A stretch of DNA of 64,000 bases. Source: Sphingobacterium lactis (lineage in GTDB: Bacteria > Bacteroidota > Bacteroidia > Sphingobacteriales > Sphingobacteriaceae). The notes beneath the pieces were generated by a model that saw nothing but the letters and a program-made list of their open reading frames with translations, had not been told where the DNA came from and searched no databases. Of this stretch, positions 19,869-28,692 are shown piece by piece (position 1 is the stretch's first letter; every line of letters begins with the position of its first letter). The translations under genes were made by a program, and so were the position numbers. The DNA is taken from the NCBI RefSeq assembly GCF_011046555.1, contig NZ_CP049246.1:3720001-3784000 (forward strand), given 5' to 3'.

Positions 19869-21233
19869 TTAAATTGCCTGACTGAATAAATTCTCCCGTT
19901 CCTTGGTCTGTTGCAGGCGCTCATCAAAAGCCATACATACGTTCCGCAGAAAAGATTTCCCCACCTCCGTAATGGTAATGACGTTTCCATCGATGGATAC
20001 CAATGCATCGGCTACCAAAGGCTGCAATCTTTCGATAATCTTTGCGTTTTTATCAAAGCCTGGCTTCAGCACCACCTTTCCGCGGCACATCATATCGAGG
20101 ATATAGGTACGGATAACCTCATCTTCCTGATTGAGGATGTGTCCTTTTACCACGGGCAGCTTGCCCTCACCGATCAATTGATGGTATTCCTCCACGGTCT
20201 TAACGTTCTGTGCAAATGCGGTCCAGGCATCGGAAATGGACGAAACCCCCAATCCGATCAGCAAGGGTGTATAGCGGTCGGCGTAGCCCATAAAGTTCCG
20301 GTGGAGTGTGCCATCGATAGATGCGATAAACAGTGCATCCTCCGTTTTGGCAAAATGATCCATACCCACATCCTGGTAACCAGATTCCTGGATCATTTGT
20401 TTTCCTAATTTATAGAGGTTCAATTTTTCCTCACCAACAGGGAGGTCATGCTCCGTAAATCGGCGCTGCCCAGGTTTGATCCATGGCACATGCGCATAGC
20501 TGTAGAAAGAAATGCGATCGGGGTTCAATTGCATCGAATGCTCAATGGTCATGCGTACCGATTCTGCAGTTTGCAGGGGCAAACCGTAGATCAGGTCAAA
20601 ATTAATGGACTCATAACCCAAACCACGGGCTTGATCCATGACCCGTGCCACATCCGCAACGGTCTGATGCCTATTGATTATAAATTGAACACGTTCATCA
20701 AAATCCTGAATGCCCAAACTCAGTCGCTTGAAACCCAAATCAAATAGGGTTTTCAGGTGGTCATACGTCGTATTTGCAGGGTGTGCCTCGAAGGAAAAGG
20801 AAGCATCGGCGGTCTTTTCATTTCCCGCCAACAGTCCACTGATCAGGCGATGCAAATTCTCGGCAGTAAAAAAGGTTGGTGTACCACCGCCCAAATGAAT
20901 TTCAGCAATCTTTAACGATTCTTCCCCCAACAATTCCTTATACATGGCCCATTCCTTCAATAGGGAGGTGATATACGGATCTTCCACTTTGTGGTTCTTG
21001 GTGATCCGCGTATTGCACCCACAGTAAGTACAAAGGCTTTCGCAATACGGTAGATGGACATAGATACTGATGCCTGCATCTTTCGATTGCTGGAAATTCA
21101 GCGCTACACGATCCTGCCATTGTGCCGCAGTGAATTGATCATTCTCCCAGAAGGGTACAGTAGGGTAACTAGTATAACGTGGTGCAGCTACATTGTATTT
21201 ACGAATGAGCTGATTGAAGTTTTCATTTTCCAT
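19869..21233 (-). CDS. hemN: Oxygen-independent coproporphyrinogen III oxidase
   Basis: A radical SAM enzyme converting coproporphyrinogen III to protoporphyrinogen IX without oxygen. The start at 21233 gives MENENFNQLIRKYNVAAPRY, the family's normal N-terminus. The open frame extends 21 codons further, but those overlap the upstream gene and do not resemble HemN. Iron-sulfur/SAM cysteines are C64, C68, C71 and C73 (YCESLCTYCGC). Length 454 aa, typical. The start codon lies inside the last codons of the upstream Cys-tailed gene (stop at 21225-21223), implying translational coupling. Together with ccoI and ccoS it fits a low-oxygen operon. Confidence 0.95.
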   Translation of the reverse strand: MENENFNQLIRKYNVAAPRYTSYPTVPFWENDQFTAAQWQDRVALNFQQSKDAGISIYVHLPYCESLCTYCGCNTRITKNHKVEDPYITSLLKEWAMYKELLGEESLKIAEIHLGGGTPTFFTAENLHRLISGLLAGNEKTADASFSFEAHPANTTYDHLKTLFDLGFKRLSLGIQDFDERVQFIINRHQTVADVARVMDQARGLGYESINFDLIYGLPLQTAESVRMTIEHSMQLNPDRISFYSYAHVPWIKPGQRRFTEHDLPVGEEKLNLYKLGKQMIQESGYQDVGMDHFAKTEDALFIASIDGTLHRNFMGYADRYTPLLIGLGVSSISDAWTAFAQNVKTVEEYHQLIGEGKLPVVKGHILNQEDEVIRTYILDMMCRGKVVLKPGFDKNAKIIERLQPLVADALVSIDGNVITITEVGKSFLRNVCMAFDERLQQTKERENLFSQAI

Positions 21234-21657
21234 GATGTTGTCCGATTTTAACCTTATTCGTGCAGTCCATTCTGCACTGGCACGCTTCGCCTGCACAGCC
21301 TCCCACCATCCATTGGGTCAGATTCAGGATTGCCTGCTTGGCGATATTCTCTGGTGTGGTTTCAAAAGGCACGTTGGCGACATGCATCTTTAACTGACCA
21401 GCATAATCCAGGTCTATATGATCGGTAGTTTTCGAACGGGTGACGATATTCTTCACCCCTAATTTGGAGAGTTCAAATAGCATGATACGATCCAGAACAT
21501 CGCGATCTGATATAATAACAGCCTCTTTCCCCATCGCATAATGCATCGTGCTAAAATTCAATTCATTGGATATCAATGTCAAATCATGCACCTTTCCATT
21601 TGCTCTGGCGAGATGTTCCTTTTCAGAACCCAAGATATTATATGCGATTACTCTCAT
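21223..21657 (-). CDS. Stand-alone D-2-hydroxyacid dehydrogenase-like N-terminal domain with C-terminal Cys cluster
   Basis: Starting at MRVIAYNILG, the 144-aa protein resembles the N-terminal substrate-binding half of LdhA-like dehydrogenases. Segments AVIISDRDVLDRIMLFELSK, LGVKNIVTRSKTTDHIDLDY and VPFETTPENIAKQAILNLTQ parallel [33 protein letters not shown] and the AVAEHA region. There is no NAD-binding Rossmann part. Instead the chain ends with GGCAGEACQCRMDC (C-x4-C-x-C-x3-C) and a short basic HH tail, suggesting a metal or iron-sulfur site. The frame is open back to an ATG at 21699. I prefer 21657 because it starts at the first predicted beta strand and leaves room for a transcript start about 41 nt from the palindrome at 21733. 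First gene of the hemN-ccoI-ccoS operon. Function unknown. Confidence 0.7.
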   Translation of the reverse strand: MRVIAYNILGSEKEHLARANGKVHDLTLISNELNFSTMHYAMGKEAVIISDRDVLDRIMLFELSKLGVKNIVTRSKTTDHIDLDYAGQLKMHVANVPFETTPENIAKQAILNLTQWMVGGCAGEACQCRMDCTNKVKIGQHHGK

Positions 21658-21732
21658 CCCGATATTCAGATTAATATTTTCAAAAGTAGCATATACCATA
21701 CGCCTAACGAATGAACTGCATCATTACAGAAA

Positions 21733-21746
21733 GTGATTTATATCAC
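21733..21746. promoter_or_regulatory. Fnr/FixK-like palindrome upstream of the hemN operon
   Basis: GTGAT-TTAT-ATCAC, a perfect 5-bp palindrome around 4 nt, close to the TTGAT-N4-ATCAA box bound by Fnr and FixK proteins. The centre at 21739.5 is about 41.5 nt from a possible start near 21698, the classic activator position. No TAnnTTTG box is present here, consistent with a regulated promoter. The regulator is inferred, not shown; the receiver-Crp/Fnr protein at 27460 is a candidate. Confidence 0.6.
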
Positions 21747-21785
21747 GGTAATGACGTTCAAGGCTAAAGAACTTATCGGGACAAA

Positions 21786-21822
21786 AAAAAGAGTCGGCTG
21801 GAAAATCCAACCGACTCTTTCA
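21786..21822 (-). terminator. clpC terminator
   Basis: AAAGAGTCGG pairs with CCGACTCTTT, extended by TGGA/TCCA after a C-A mismatch. On the minus strand it is followed by a long T run (complement of AAAAAAAA at 21783). Confidence 0.85.
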
Positions 21823-21841
21823 TATTATTAAACAAAAAGAC

Positions 21842-24403
21842 TTAATCTTTCTTTTTATTGTCCTTCACATCTGAAGCTAGGGAATCGTCATCTTTGGTCG
21901 ATTTCTTATCCGCTACAACCGATATTTCCTGTTTTTCTTCATTGAAGTCTACCAGGATGGCTTCACCGGATTTCAATTCGCCCTTGAGGATTTCTTCCGC
22001 GATTGGATCTTCCAGGTATTTCTGGATGGCCCGTTTCAGTGGTCGAGCACCGAAGTTGCTATCATAACCCTTCTCGGCAATGTAGTTTTTCGCTTTCTCC
22101 GTTAAACGGATGGCATGGCCCAAGCCTTCGATACGGGTGAACAATGCTTTCAACTCGATATCGATAATCTTGAAGATATGCTCCTTGGTTAGGGAGTTGA
22201 AGACGATAACATCATCGATACGGTTCAAGAACTCCGGAGCAAAGGCACGTTTCAACGCAGTTTCAATAACTCCACGTGAATGGGAATCTGCTTGGTTTTC
22301 CTTCGCCGCAGTGGTAAATCCGACACCTTGACCGAATTCCTTCAATTGACGGGCACCGATATTCGAAGTCATGATGATGATGGTATTTCTGAAATCCACC
22401 TTACGACCCAAACTATCCGTCAACTGTCCTTCATCCAATACCTGCAACAGTAAGTTGAACACATCCGGATGCGCTTTCTCGATCTCATCCAATAGCACGA
22501 CAGAATATGGTTTTCTGCGCACCTTCTCGGTCAGTTGACCACCTTCTTCGTAGCCTACATATCCCGGAGGCGCTCCTACCAATCTGGATACCGCGAATTT
22601 TTCCATGTATTCGCTCATATCGATTTGGATCAATGCATCTTCGGAATCGAACATGAATCTGGCCAGTTCTTTCGCCAACTCAGTCTTACCGACCCCTGTT
22701 GGTCCCAAGAATATGAATGAACCAATCGGTTTTTTCGGATCTTTCAATCCGGCACGAGTCCGTTGGATCGCCTTCACCAATTTCTGAACAGCGTCATCCT
22801 GACCAATGATACGGCCTTTCATGGATTCGCCCATGTTCAACAATTTCTGGCTGTCGGATTGGCTTACACGCTGAACCGGAATTCCGGTCATCATGGAAAC
22901 AACTTCCGCCACATTATCCTCCGAAACGGTATACCGTTTGGTCTTAGTTTCAGCTTCCCATGCTGCTTTTTCCTTTTCCAACTCTTCAATCAGCTTCTTC
23001 TCCGTATCCCGAAGTTTCGCCGCTTCTTCATATTTCTGGCTGCGAACAACCTTGTTCTTCTCTACTTTAACTTCTTCGATCTTCTCTTCGATATCGATGA
23101 TGCTCTGTGGCACATGGATATTGTTGAGGTGTACACGGGAACCAGACTCATCGAGTGCATCGATGGCTTTATCCGGTAAGAATCGATCGGTAATATAGCG
23201 AGTCGTCAAGGACACACAGGCTTCAATAGCTTCTGGCGTATAGGTCACATTGTGGTGTTCCTCATACTTATCCTTGATGCGATTCAAGATCTCGATGGTA
23301 TCATCGTAGGTGGTTGGTTCCACCGTTACCTTTTGGAACCTTCTATCCAAGGCGCCATCCTTCTCGATGTACTGACGGTACTCATCCAACGTGGTTGCAC
23401 CAATACATTGGATTTCGCCACGTGCCAAGGCTGGTTTGAACATATTGGATGCATCCAAGGATCCCGAAGCACCACCGGCGCCCACGATCGTATGGATCTC
23501 ATCGATAAACAGGATGACATCTGGAGATTTCTCCAGTTCGTTCATCACCGCTTTCATACGTTCCTCAAATTGTCCACGGTATTTTGTACCGGCAACAAGA
23601 GATGCCAAGTCCAAAGTAACCACGCGTTTGTTGAACAATACCCGCGATACTTTCCGTTGGATAATGCGCAGGGCAAGACCTTCAGCGATCGCTGATTTAC
23701 CAACCCCTGGCTCACCGATCAAGATCGGGTTGTTCTTTTTCCGACGGGATAGAATCTGTGATACCCGCTCGATTTCCTTTTCACGACCAACGATCGGATC
23801 CAGCTTACCTTCTTCGGCAGCCTTGGTCAAGTCACGACCAAAGTTATCGAGTACAGGGGTTTTCGATTTGATATCGGAAACCTTCTTCGGCGAGGTAAAT
23901 TGTGCATCGTCATCGGCAAATTCATCATCCCCACCCGAAGGGGTGTTGGATGCCTCATCGGTAATGCCCGTTGCATTCTGTTCTACCTCAGCTTTAAAAA
24001 CGTTGTAGGTGACATTGAATTGCTGGAAGATCTGTGATGCGATGTTCTCTTCATCGCGCAAGATCGCCAACAGTAAATGTTCCGTGCCAATGATATCGCT
24101 TTTGAATATCTTGGCCTCGAGGTATGTGATTTTTAATACTTTCTCTGCTTGTTTCGTCAGCGGCATGTTGCTGATCGGCGAACGTGAAACGGAAGAACCT
24201 TTCACAGCATCCTCCACAGTTTGGCGTACTTCGCTCATATCGATACCAAGATTTTTCAAGATCTTGATCGCAACACCATCGCCCTCACGAATCAATCCCA
24301 AAAGTAGATGCTCTGTCCCGATATAATCGTGACGCAGGCGAAGGGCCTCCTCACGGCTATAGGAGATAACATCTTTTACTCGGGGTGAAAATTTTGCTTC
24401 CAT
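21842..24403 (-). CDS. clpC: ATP-dependent Clp protease ATP-binding subunit ClpC
   Basis: An 853-aa Hsp100 unfoldase that feeds substrates to ClpP in the cytoplasm. Order: two Clp N-repeats (residues 1-145), a spacer, the first AAA+ domain with GEPGVGKSAIAEGLA and LFIDEIHTIVGAG, a coiled-coil middle domain with a UVR-like segment (KYEEAAKLRDTEKKLIEELE), the second AAA+ domain with GPTGVGKTELAKELA and a C-terminal D2-small domain. The tail is very Lys/Asp-rich. Size and middle domain fit ClpC rather than ClpB (longer) or ClpA. Monocistronic, divergent from ettA, with its own terminator. No consensus promoter box was found in the 179-bp divergent spacer on this strand. Confidence 0.96.
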   Translation of the reverse strand: MEAKFSPRVKDVISYSREEALRLRHDYIGTEHLLLGLIREGDGVAIKILKNLGIDMSEVRQTVEDAVKGSSVSRSPISNMPLTKQAEKVLKITYLEAKIFKSDIIGTEHLLLAILRDEENIASQIFQQFNVTYNVFKAEVEQNATGITDEASNTPSGGDDEFADDDAQFTSPKKVSDIKSKTPVLDNFGRDLTKAAEEGKLDPIVGREKEIERVSQILSRRKKNNPILIGEPGVGKSAIAEGLALRIIQRKVSRVLFNKRVVTLDLASLVAGTKYRGQFEERMKAVMNELEKSPDVILFIDEIHTIVGAGGASGSLDASNMFKPALARGEIQCIGATTLDEYRQYIEKDGALDRRFQKVTVEPTTYDDTIEILNRIKDKYEEHHNVTYTPEAIEACVSLTTRYITDRFLPDKAIDALDESGSRVHLNNIHVPQSIIDIEEKIEEVKVEKNKVVRSQKYEEAAKLRDTEKKLIEELEKEKAAWEAETKTKRYTVSEDNVAEVVSMMTGIPVQRVSQSDSQKLLNMGESMKGRIIGQDDAVQKLVKAIQRTRAGLKDPKKPIGSFIFLGPTGVGKTELAKELARFMFDSEDALIQIDMSEYMEKFAVSRLVGAPPGYVGYEEGGQLTEKVRRKPYSVVLLDEIEKAHPDVFNLLLQVLDEGQLTDSLGRKVDFRNTIIIMTSNIGARQLKEFGQGVGFTTAAKENQADSHSRGVIETALKRAFAPEFLNRIDDVIVFNSLTKEHIFKIIDIELKALFTRIEGLGHAIRLTEKAKNYIAEKGYDSNFGARPLKRAIQKYLEDPIAEEILKGELKSGEAILVDFNEEKQEISVVADKKSTKDDDSLASDVKDNKKKD

Positions 24404-24542
24404 TAAATTCCTTTCTCAATTAATTTCGAGTGATCAATTGTATAAATGTACTAAAAATACACTTGACACCCATTTGTTACGGTAATTTTTTATCAACAAT
24501 TACGCCACAGGCTAAAAACTATCAAAATGTCAGTATTTCCTT

Positions 24543-24550
24543 TATCTTTG
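24543..24550 (+). promoter_or_regulatory. -7 element upstream of ettA
   Basis: TATCTTTG, 32 nt before the ettA ATG. No TTG lies at the consensus upstream spacing. Confidence 0.5.
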
Positions 24551-24582
24551 TGTAAAAACACAACTTTAAGATTCGCACACCT

Positions 24583-26265
24583 ATGTCTGACGAAAAAATC
24601 ATATTTTCCATGGCGGGGGTAAACAAAATTTACCCGCCATCCAAGCAAGTACTTAAAAACATCTATCTTTCTTTCTTCTATGGAGCAAAAATCGGGGTCA
24701 TTGGTTTAAATGGTTCCGGAAAATCGTCGCTCCTGAAAATCATCGCCGGACTGGATAAATCCTACCAAGGCGAGGTGGTCTTTTCACCGGGTTATTCCGT
24801 GGGTTATTTAGCTCAGGAGCCTGAATTGGACGCTACCAAAACGGTTCGTGAGATTGTGGAAGAAGGAGTTGCCGAAACCACCTCCATCCTCAAAGAGTAT
24901 GAGGAAATCAACGAGAAATTCGGCCTTCCCGAGGTCTATGAGAATGCGGATGAGATGGATAAACTTTTAGCCAGACAGGGTGAATTACAAGATCTTATCG
25001 ATGCGACCAACGCTTGGGAATTGGACAGTAAATTGGAGCGTGCCATGGATGCACTGCGCTGCCCGGAGCCTGACGCTTTGATTGCCAATTTGTCAGGAGG
25101 AGAGCGCCGTCGCGTAGCCATGTGTCGTTTATTATTACAAGAACCTGACGTACTCTTGCTCGATGAGCCCACCAACCACTTGGATGCTGAATCCATCGAC
25201 TGGTTGGAACAGCACTTGCAACAATATAAAGGTACGGTGATCGCCGTTACGCACGACCGTTATTTCTTGGACAACGTAGCCGGCTGGATCCTAGAACTTG
25301 ACCGAGGCGAAGGTATTCCTTGGAAAGGAAATTATTCATCCTGGTTAGACCAGAAAGCAAAACGTCTGGCACAGGAAGAGAAACAGGAAACCAAACGCCA
25401 GAAGACTTTGGAAAGAGAGTTGGAATGGGTGAAGATGGCACCAAAGGCCAGACATGCCAAATCCAAGGCGCGTTTGCACAACTACGAAAAATTAGCGTCC
25501 GAGGAAACGAAAGAACGCGAAGAGAAATTAGAGCTCTTTATCCCTCCGGGACCACGCTTGGGGAATGTGGTGATTGAAGCCAATGGCGTTTCCAAAGCCT
25601 ATGGTGACCGCATTCTATTCGAAGACCTGAGCTTCTCCCTCCCTCCTGCTGGAATCGTCGGCATTATTGGCCCGAACGGTGCCGGTAAGACCACGTTATT
25701 CCGCTTGATTACCGGACAGGAACAGGCCGATACGGGAACTTTCCGCGTGGGTGAAACTGTTGAACTGGGTTATGTGGATCAAATGCACGACGACCTCGAT
25801 CCGAACAAAACAGTTTGGGAAAATATCACAGGTGGCAATGAGAACATCATGTTGGGCAACAAATCCATGAACTCCAGGGCGTATGTGTCCAAGTTCAACT
25901 TCAATGGTGGCGATCAACAGAAAAAAGTAGGTGTACTTTCTGGTGGTGAGCGAAACCGTGTACACTTGGCCATTACCTTGAAAAAGGGAGCCAACGTGCT
26001 ATTGCTGGATGAGCCGACCAATGACATCGACGTGAATACCCTGCGTGCACTGGAAGAGGGTCTGGAAAATTTCGGCGGCTGTGCCGTTATTATTTCCCAC
26101 GACCGATGGTTCCTGAACAGAATCTGTACGCACATCTTGGCGTTCGAAGGTGACTCTCAAGTTTACTTCTTCGAAGGGAACTACACAGAGTACGAGGAGA
26201 ACCGCAAGAAACGTCTGGGCGATGTCGGACCAAAACGAATTAAATACAAGAAATTAGTTAAATAA
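24583..26265 (+). CDS. ettA: Energy-dependent translational throttle protein EttA (ABC-F)
   Basis: A 560-aa soluble ABC-F ATPase with two nucleotide-binding domains and no membrane segments. Walker A motifs GLNGSGKSS and GPNGAGKTT, signature motifs LSGGERRRVAMCRLLL and LSGGERNRVHLA, and Walker B LLLDEPTNHLD and LLLDEPTNDID are all present. The N-terminus MSDEKIIFSMAGVNKIYPPS and the arm and linker lengths match EttA, which binds the ribosomal E site and gates elongation according to ATP/ADP. The next gene, a histidine kinase, starts 4 nt after its stop, so all three genes may be one transcript. Confidence 0.95.
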   Translation: MSDEKIIFSMAGVNKIYPPSKQVLKNIYLSFFYGAKIGVIGLNGSGKSSLLKIIAGLDKSYQGEVVFSPGYSVGYLAQEPELDATKTVREIVEEGVAETTSILKEYEEINEKFGLPEVYENADEMDKLLARQGELQDLIDATNAWELDSKLERAMDALRCPEPDALIANLSGGERRRVAMCRLLLQEPDVLLLDEPTNHLDAESIDWLEQHLQQYKGTVIAVTHDRYFLDNVAGWILELDRGEGIPWKGNYSSWLDQKAKRLAQEEKQETKRQKTLERELEWVKMAPKARHAKSKARLHNYEKLASEETKEREEKLELFIPPGPRLGNVVIEANGVSKAYGDRILFEDLSFSLPPAGIVGIIGPNGAGKTTLFRLITGQEQADTGTFRVGETVELGYVDQMHDDLDPNKTVWENITGGNENIMLGNKSMNSRAYVSKFNFNGGDQQKKVGVLSGGERNRVHLAITLKKGANVLLLDEPTNDIDVNTLRALEEGLENFGGCAVIISHDRWFLNRICTHILAFEGDSQVYFFEGNYTEYEENRKKRLGDVGPKRIKYKKLVK

Positions 26266-26269
26266 AATC

Positions 26270-27460
26270 GTGTTAGAATCAGCAAAACTTCTCGAAGCGA
26301 TTATTGACAATGCGATCGATGGGATCATCACCATCGATCCGCATGGCATCGTGGAAAGCATTAACCCCGCTGCCCTGGACCTTTTTGGCTATGCGGCCGA
26401 AGAGGTTGTCGGCAATAACATTAGCATGCTTATGCCTGAACCCGACCGATCCAACCATGACCGCTACATCGAAAGTTATGAGGAAACAGGAAAGAAGAAA
26501 ATCATTGGCATCGGCAGGGAAGTTCGTGGTCTGAAAAAAAACGGCACCACCTTTCCCTTCCGCTTGGCGGTGAGTGAGGTGTTCTATAAGGACAGAAAAA
26601 TTTTTACCGGTTTTATCCATGACCTCACGAAAGAGAAGGAAGCGGAGAACGAGCTCAAGAAGCATACGCAGGAATTGGAACTTAAGGTTCGCGAGCGAAC
26701 GAAGGACCTGATCAAGCTGGTTTCCGAATTGGAGCGCGCGAAGCAGGATGTTTCCAATTCCCTGGAGAAAGAAAAGGAACTGAGCCAACTGAAATCCAGG
26801 TTCGTTTCTATGGCCTCGCACGAGTTCAGGACACCCCTGAGTTCGGTACAGCTTTCTGCTTCGCTAATCGATCGCTATGTGGAAAAGTCGGAATATGGTC
26901 CGATTGAAAAACATACGAACCGCATCAAGAGCTCGGTACAATTGCTGAACACCATCTTGAACGACTTCCTGAATCTCGAAAAATTGGAGGCTGGGGTTGT
27001 TGTGGTCAATAAAACCGAAACCAACATCGTCCAATTGGGCGAGGAGATTGCAGAAGAGATGCAATTGATCTGTAAGAAGAACCAACACATCGTTTACCAA
27101 CATACCGGGGAAGATTCGGGATTCCTGATCGACCCGAATCTATTGAAGAATTCGATTATTAACCTCATCTCGAATGCCATAAAATATTCAGGCGAGGATA
27201 CCTTTATCGAATTCAATACACAGGTGGGCAGAAATCAACTATTGGTAACGGTGAAAGATAATGGCATCGGGATTCCACAGGAAGAACAGGTGAATCTTTT
27301 CGAACCTTTCTTCCGTGCCAACAATACCGGCAATATTCCAGGAACGGGATTGGGTCTGAACATCGTCAAACGCTATGTCGAGTTGATGGGCGGGCGATTG
27401 GAATATTGGTCGGAAGTAAATCAAGGAGCCATTTTTAAACTATTTTTTATCCAAGAGTAA
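26270..27460 (+). CDS. FixL-like haem-PAS sensor histidine kinase
   Basis: A 396-aa kinase without transmembrane segments, so cytoplasmic. GTG start (26270), 4 nt after ettA; no in-frame ATG precedes the PAS domain. The PAS domain (about 8-122) contains MLMPEPDRSNHDRYI and KIIGIGREVRG. Aligned without gaps to the oxygen sensor FixL, H63 falls on the haem-ligand His (H200 in Bradyrhizobium FixL), R83 on R220, I78 on I215, L99 on L236, V101 on I238. A coiled coil follows (123-172), then HisKA with H184 in ASHEFRTPL, and HATPase_c with NSIINLISNAIKYS, VKDNGIGIP and GTGLGLNIVKR. Its stop overlaps the start of the response regulator gene by one base. Oxygen sensing is inferred from these residues; FixL numbering is from memory. 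Confidence 0.85.
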   Translation: MLESAKLLEAIIDNAIDGIITIDPHGIVESINPAALDLFGYAAEEVVGNNISMLMPEPDRSNHDRYIESYEETGKKKIIGIGREVRGLKKNGTTFPFRLAVSEVFYKDRKIFTGFIHDLTKEKEAENELKKHTQELELKVRERTKDLIKLVSELERAKQDVSNSLEKEKELSQLKSRFVSMASHEFRTPLSSVQLSASLIDRYVEKSEYGPIEKHTNRIKSSVQLLNTILNDFLNLEKLEAGVVVVNKTETNIVQLGEEIAEEMQLICKKNQHIVYQHTGEDSGFLIDPNLLKNSIINLISNAIKYSGEDTFIEFNTQVGRNQLLVTVKDNGIGIPQEEQVNLFEPFFRANNTGNIPGTGLGLNIVKRYVELMGGRLEYWSEVNQGAIFKLFFIQE

Positions 27461-28518
27461 TGGAAAAGAAAAAGATATTAATTATAGAAGACAACAGTGA
27501 TATCCGGGAAAGTACGGCCGAGATCCTCGAGCTGACGGGTGCCTATTCGGTTATATTGGCGGAGGAAGGAAAGACGGGTGTGGATATGGCAATCAAACAT
27601 AAACCGGATATGATCCTCTGCGACATCATGATGCCGGAGTTGGATGGCTACGGCGTTCTTTTCATGCTGAGCAAGAACGAAACCACCCAGCAGATTCCCT
27701 TTATTTTCCTGACGGCAAAGGCGGAAAAAGCAGACCTGCGCAAAGCAATGGAAATGGGCGCAGACGATTACCTGACCAAGCCCTTCGATGATCTGGAATT
27801 ACTCAACGCCATCGAAAGCCGATTTAAAAAGAGATCACAGATCCAGGTGAAAGTAGCACCTGCTGCGGACACCCTACATTTGGATGAGCAGGAACAGGCA
27901 TACCTCTTGCAGGACCTGGTCGACCATGGTCGCATCAAGACCATCAAAAAGAAACAGACCATCTACGAATCCGGCGACACACCGGTCTATGTGTATTACA
28001 TTAAAAAAGGCAAGGTAAGAAGTTACCTCAATTACAAGGACGGACGTGAACTCTCCACGAACATCTACGTTGAAAACCAGTTCTTCGGCTTGGAATCGGT
28101 GCTCTTGAACGATAAATATGGCGACAACACCTCGACCTTGGAAGATGCCGAAATTGCCTTAATCCATAAAGACAATTTCTTCGAACTGATGTACAAGAAA
28201 CCTGGTATTGCTTCAAAATTGATCAAGGTACTTTCACAGAATATTCGTGAAAAAGAAGAACAGATGTTGGGTTTTGCCTATGATTCGGTTCGCAAGCGGG
28301 TAGCGAATGCGCTGGTGAATGTGGCGGAGAAATCATCAACGGAAAAGGATGAAGTCACGATCAAGATATCACGCGATGATCTTGCTGCACTGGCGGGTAC
28401 CGCAAACGAGACTATTTCGCGAATGCTTGCCGACTTTAAGGATGAAAAATTGCTTACCAAGGAAGGAAATGCAATTATCATCTTTTCGGTAGAAAGACTG
28501 AAAAACATCAAGCAATAG
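27460..28518 (+). CDS. Response regulator: receiver domain fused to Crp/Fnr-type DNA-binding domain
   Basis: A 352-aa transcription factor. The receiver domain (about 4-120) has the acidic pocket E10/D11, phosphoacceptor D55 (LCDIMMPE), T85 and K107 (YLTKPFDD). A cyclic-nucleotide-binding-like beta barrel (about 147-265) follows, then a Crp-type winged helix with the recognition region ISRDDLAALAGTANETISRM (about 303-322). No Fnr-type Cys cluster is visible, so control is expected through phosphorylation by the adjacent kinase. In rhizobia these roles are split between FixJ (receiver) and FixK (Crp/Fnr). Start codon overlaps the kinase stop (TAATG), so the two are translationally coupled. Regulation of the hemN operon is an inference from the box at 21733. 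Confidence 0.9.
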   Translation: MEKKKILIIEDNSDIRESTAEILELTGAYSVILAEEGKTGVDMAIKHKPDMILCDIMMPELDGYGVLFMLSKNETTQQIPFIFLTAKAEKADLRKAMEMGADDYLTKPFDDLELLNAIESRFKKRSQIQVKVAPAADTLHLDEQEQAYLLQDLVDHGRIKTIKKKQTIYESGDTPVYVYYIKKGKVRSYLNYKDGRELSTNIYVENQFFGLESVLLNDKYGDNTSTLEDAEIALIHKDNFFELMYKKPGIASKLIKVLSQNIREKEEQMLGFAYDSVRKRVANALVNVAEKSSTEKDEVTIKISRDDLAALAGTANETISRMLADFKDEKLLTKEGNAIIIFSVERLKNIKQ

Positions 28519-28534
28519 CATAAAAAGACGCATA

Positions 28535-28592
28535 ACAAAGGACTCAAAGCCTATTATTTTCATGTTTTGAGATAATATGGCAGGCTCTTTGT
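28535..28592 (+). terminator. Weak hairpin after the response regulator gene
   Basis: TAACAAAG and AAAGCCT face AGGCT and TTTGTTA across about 30 nt. It is imperfect and lacks a clean T run, so a terminator role is only possible. Confidence 0.3.
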
Positions 28593-28692
28593 TAGGTTAA
28601 CGATAAAATTTTATAAAGGAAATTTAAACTTTCTTACTGAATATTTGTCTTTAATCTAATAACTAAGGACTTATTACTCAAATTACCACATC

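Noticed and set aside
21234..21296. N-terminal extension of HemN by 21 residues
   Set aside because: It overlaps the upstream gene and does not match HemN N-termini; the ATG at 21233 does.
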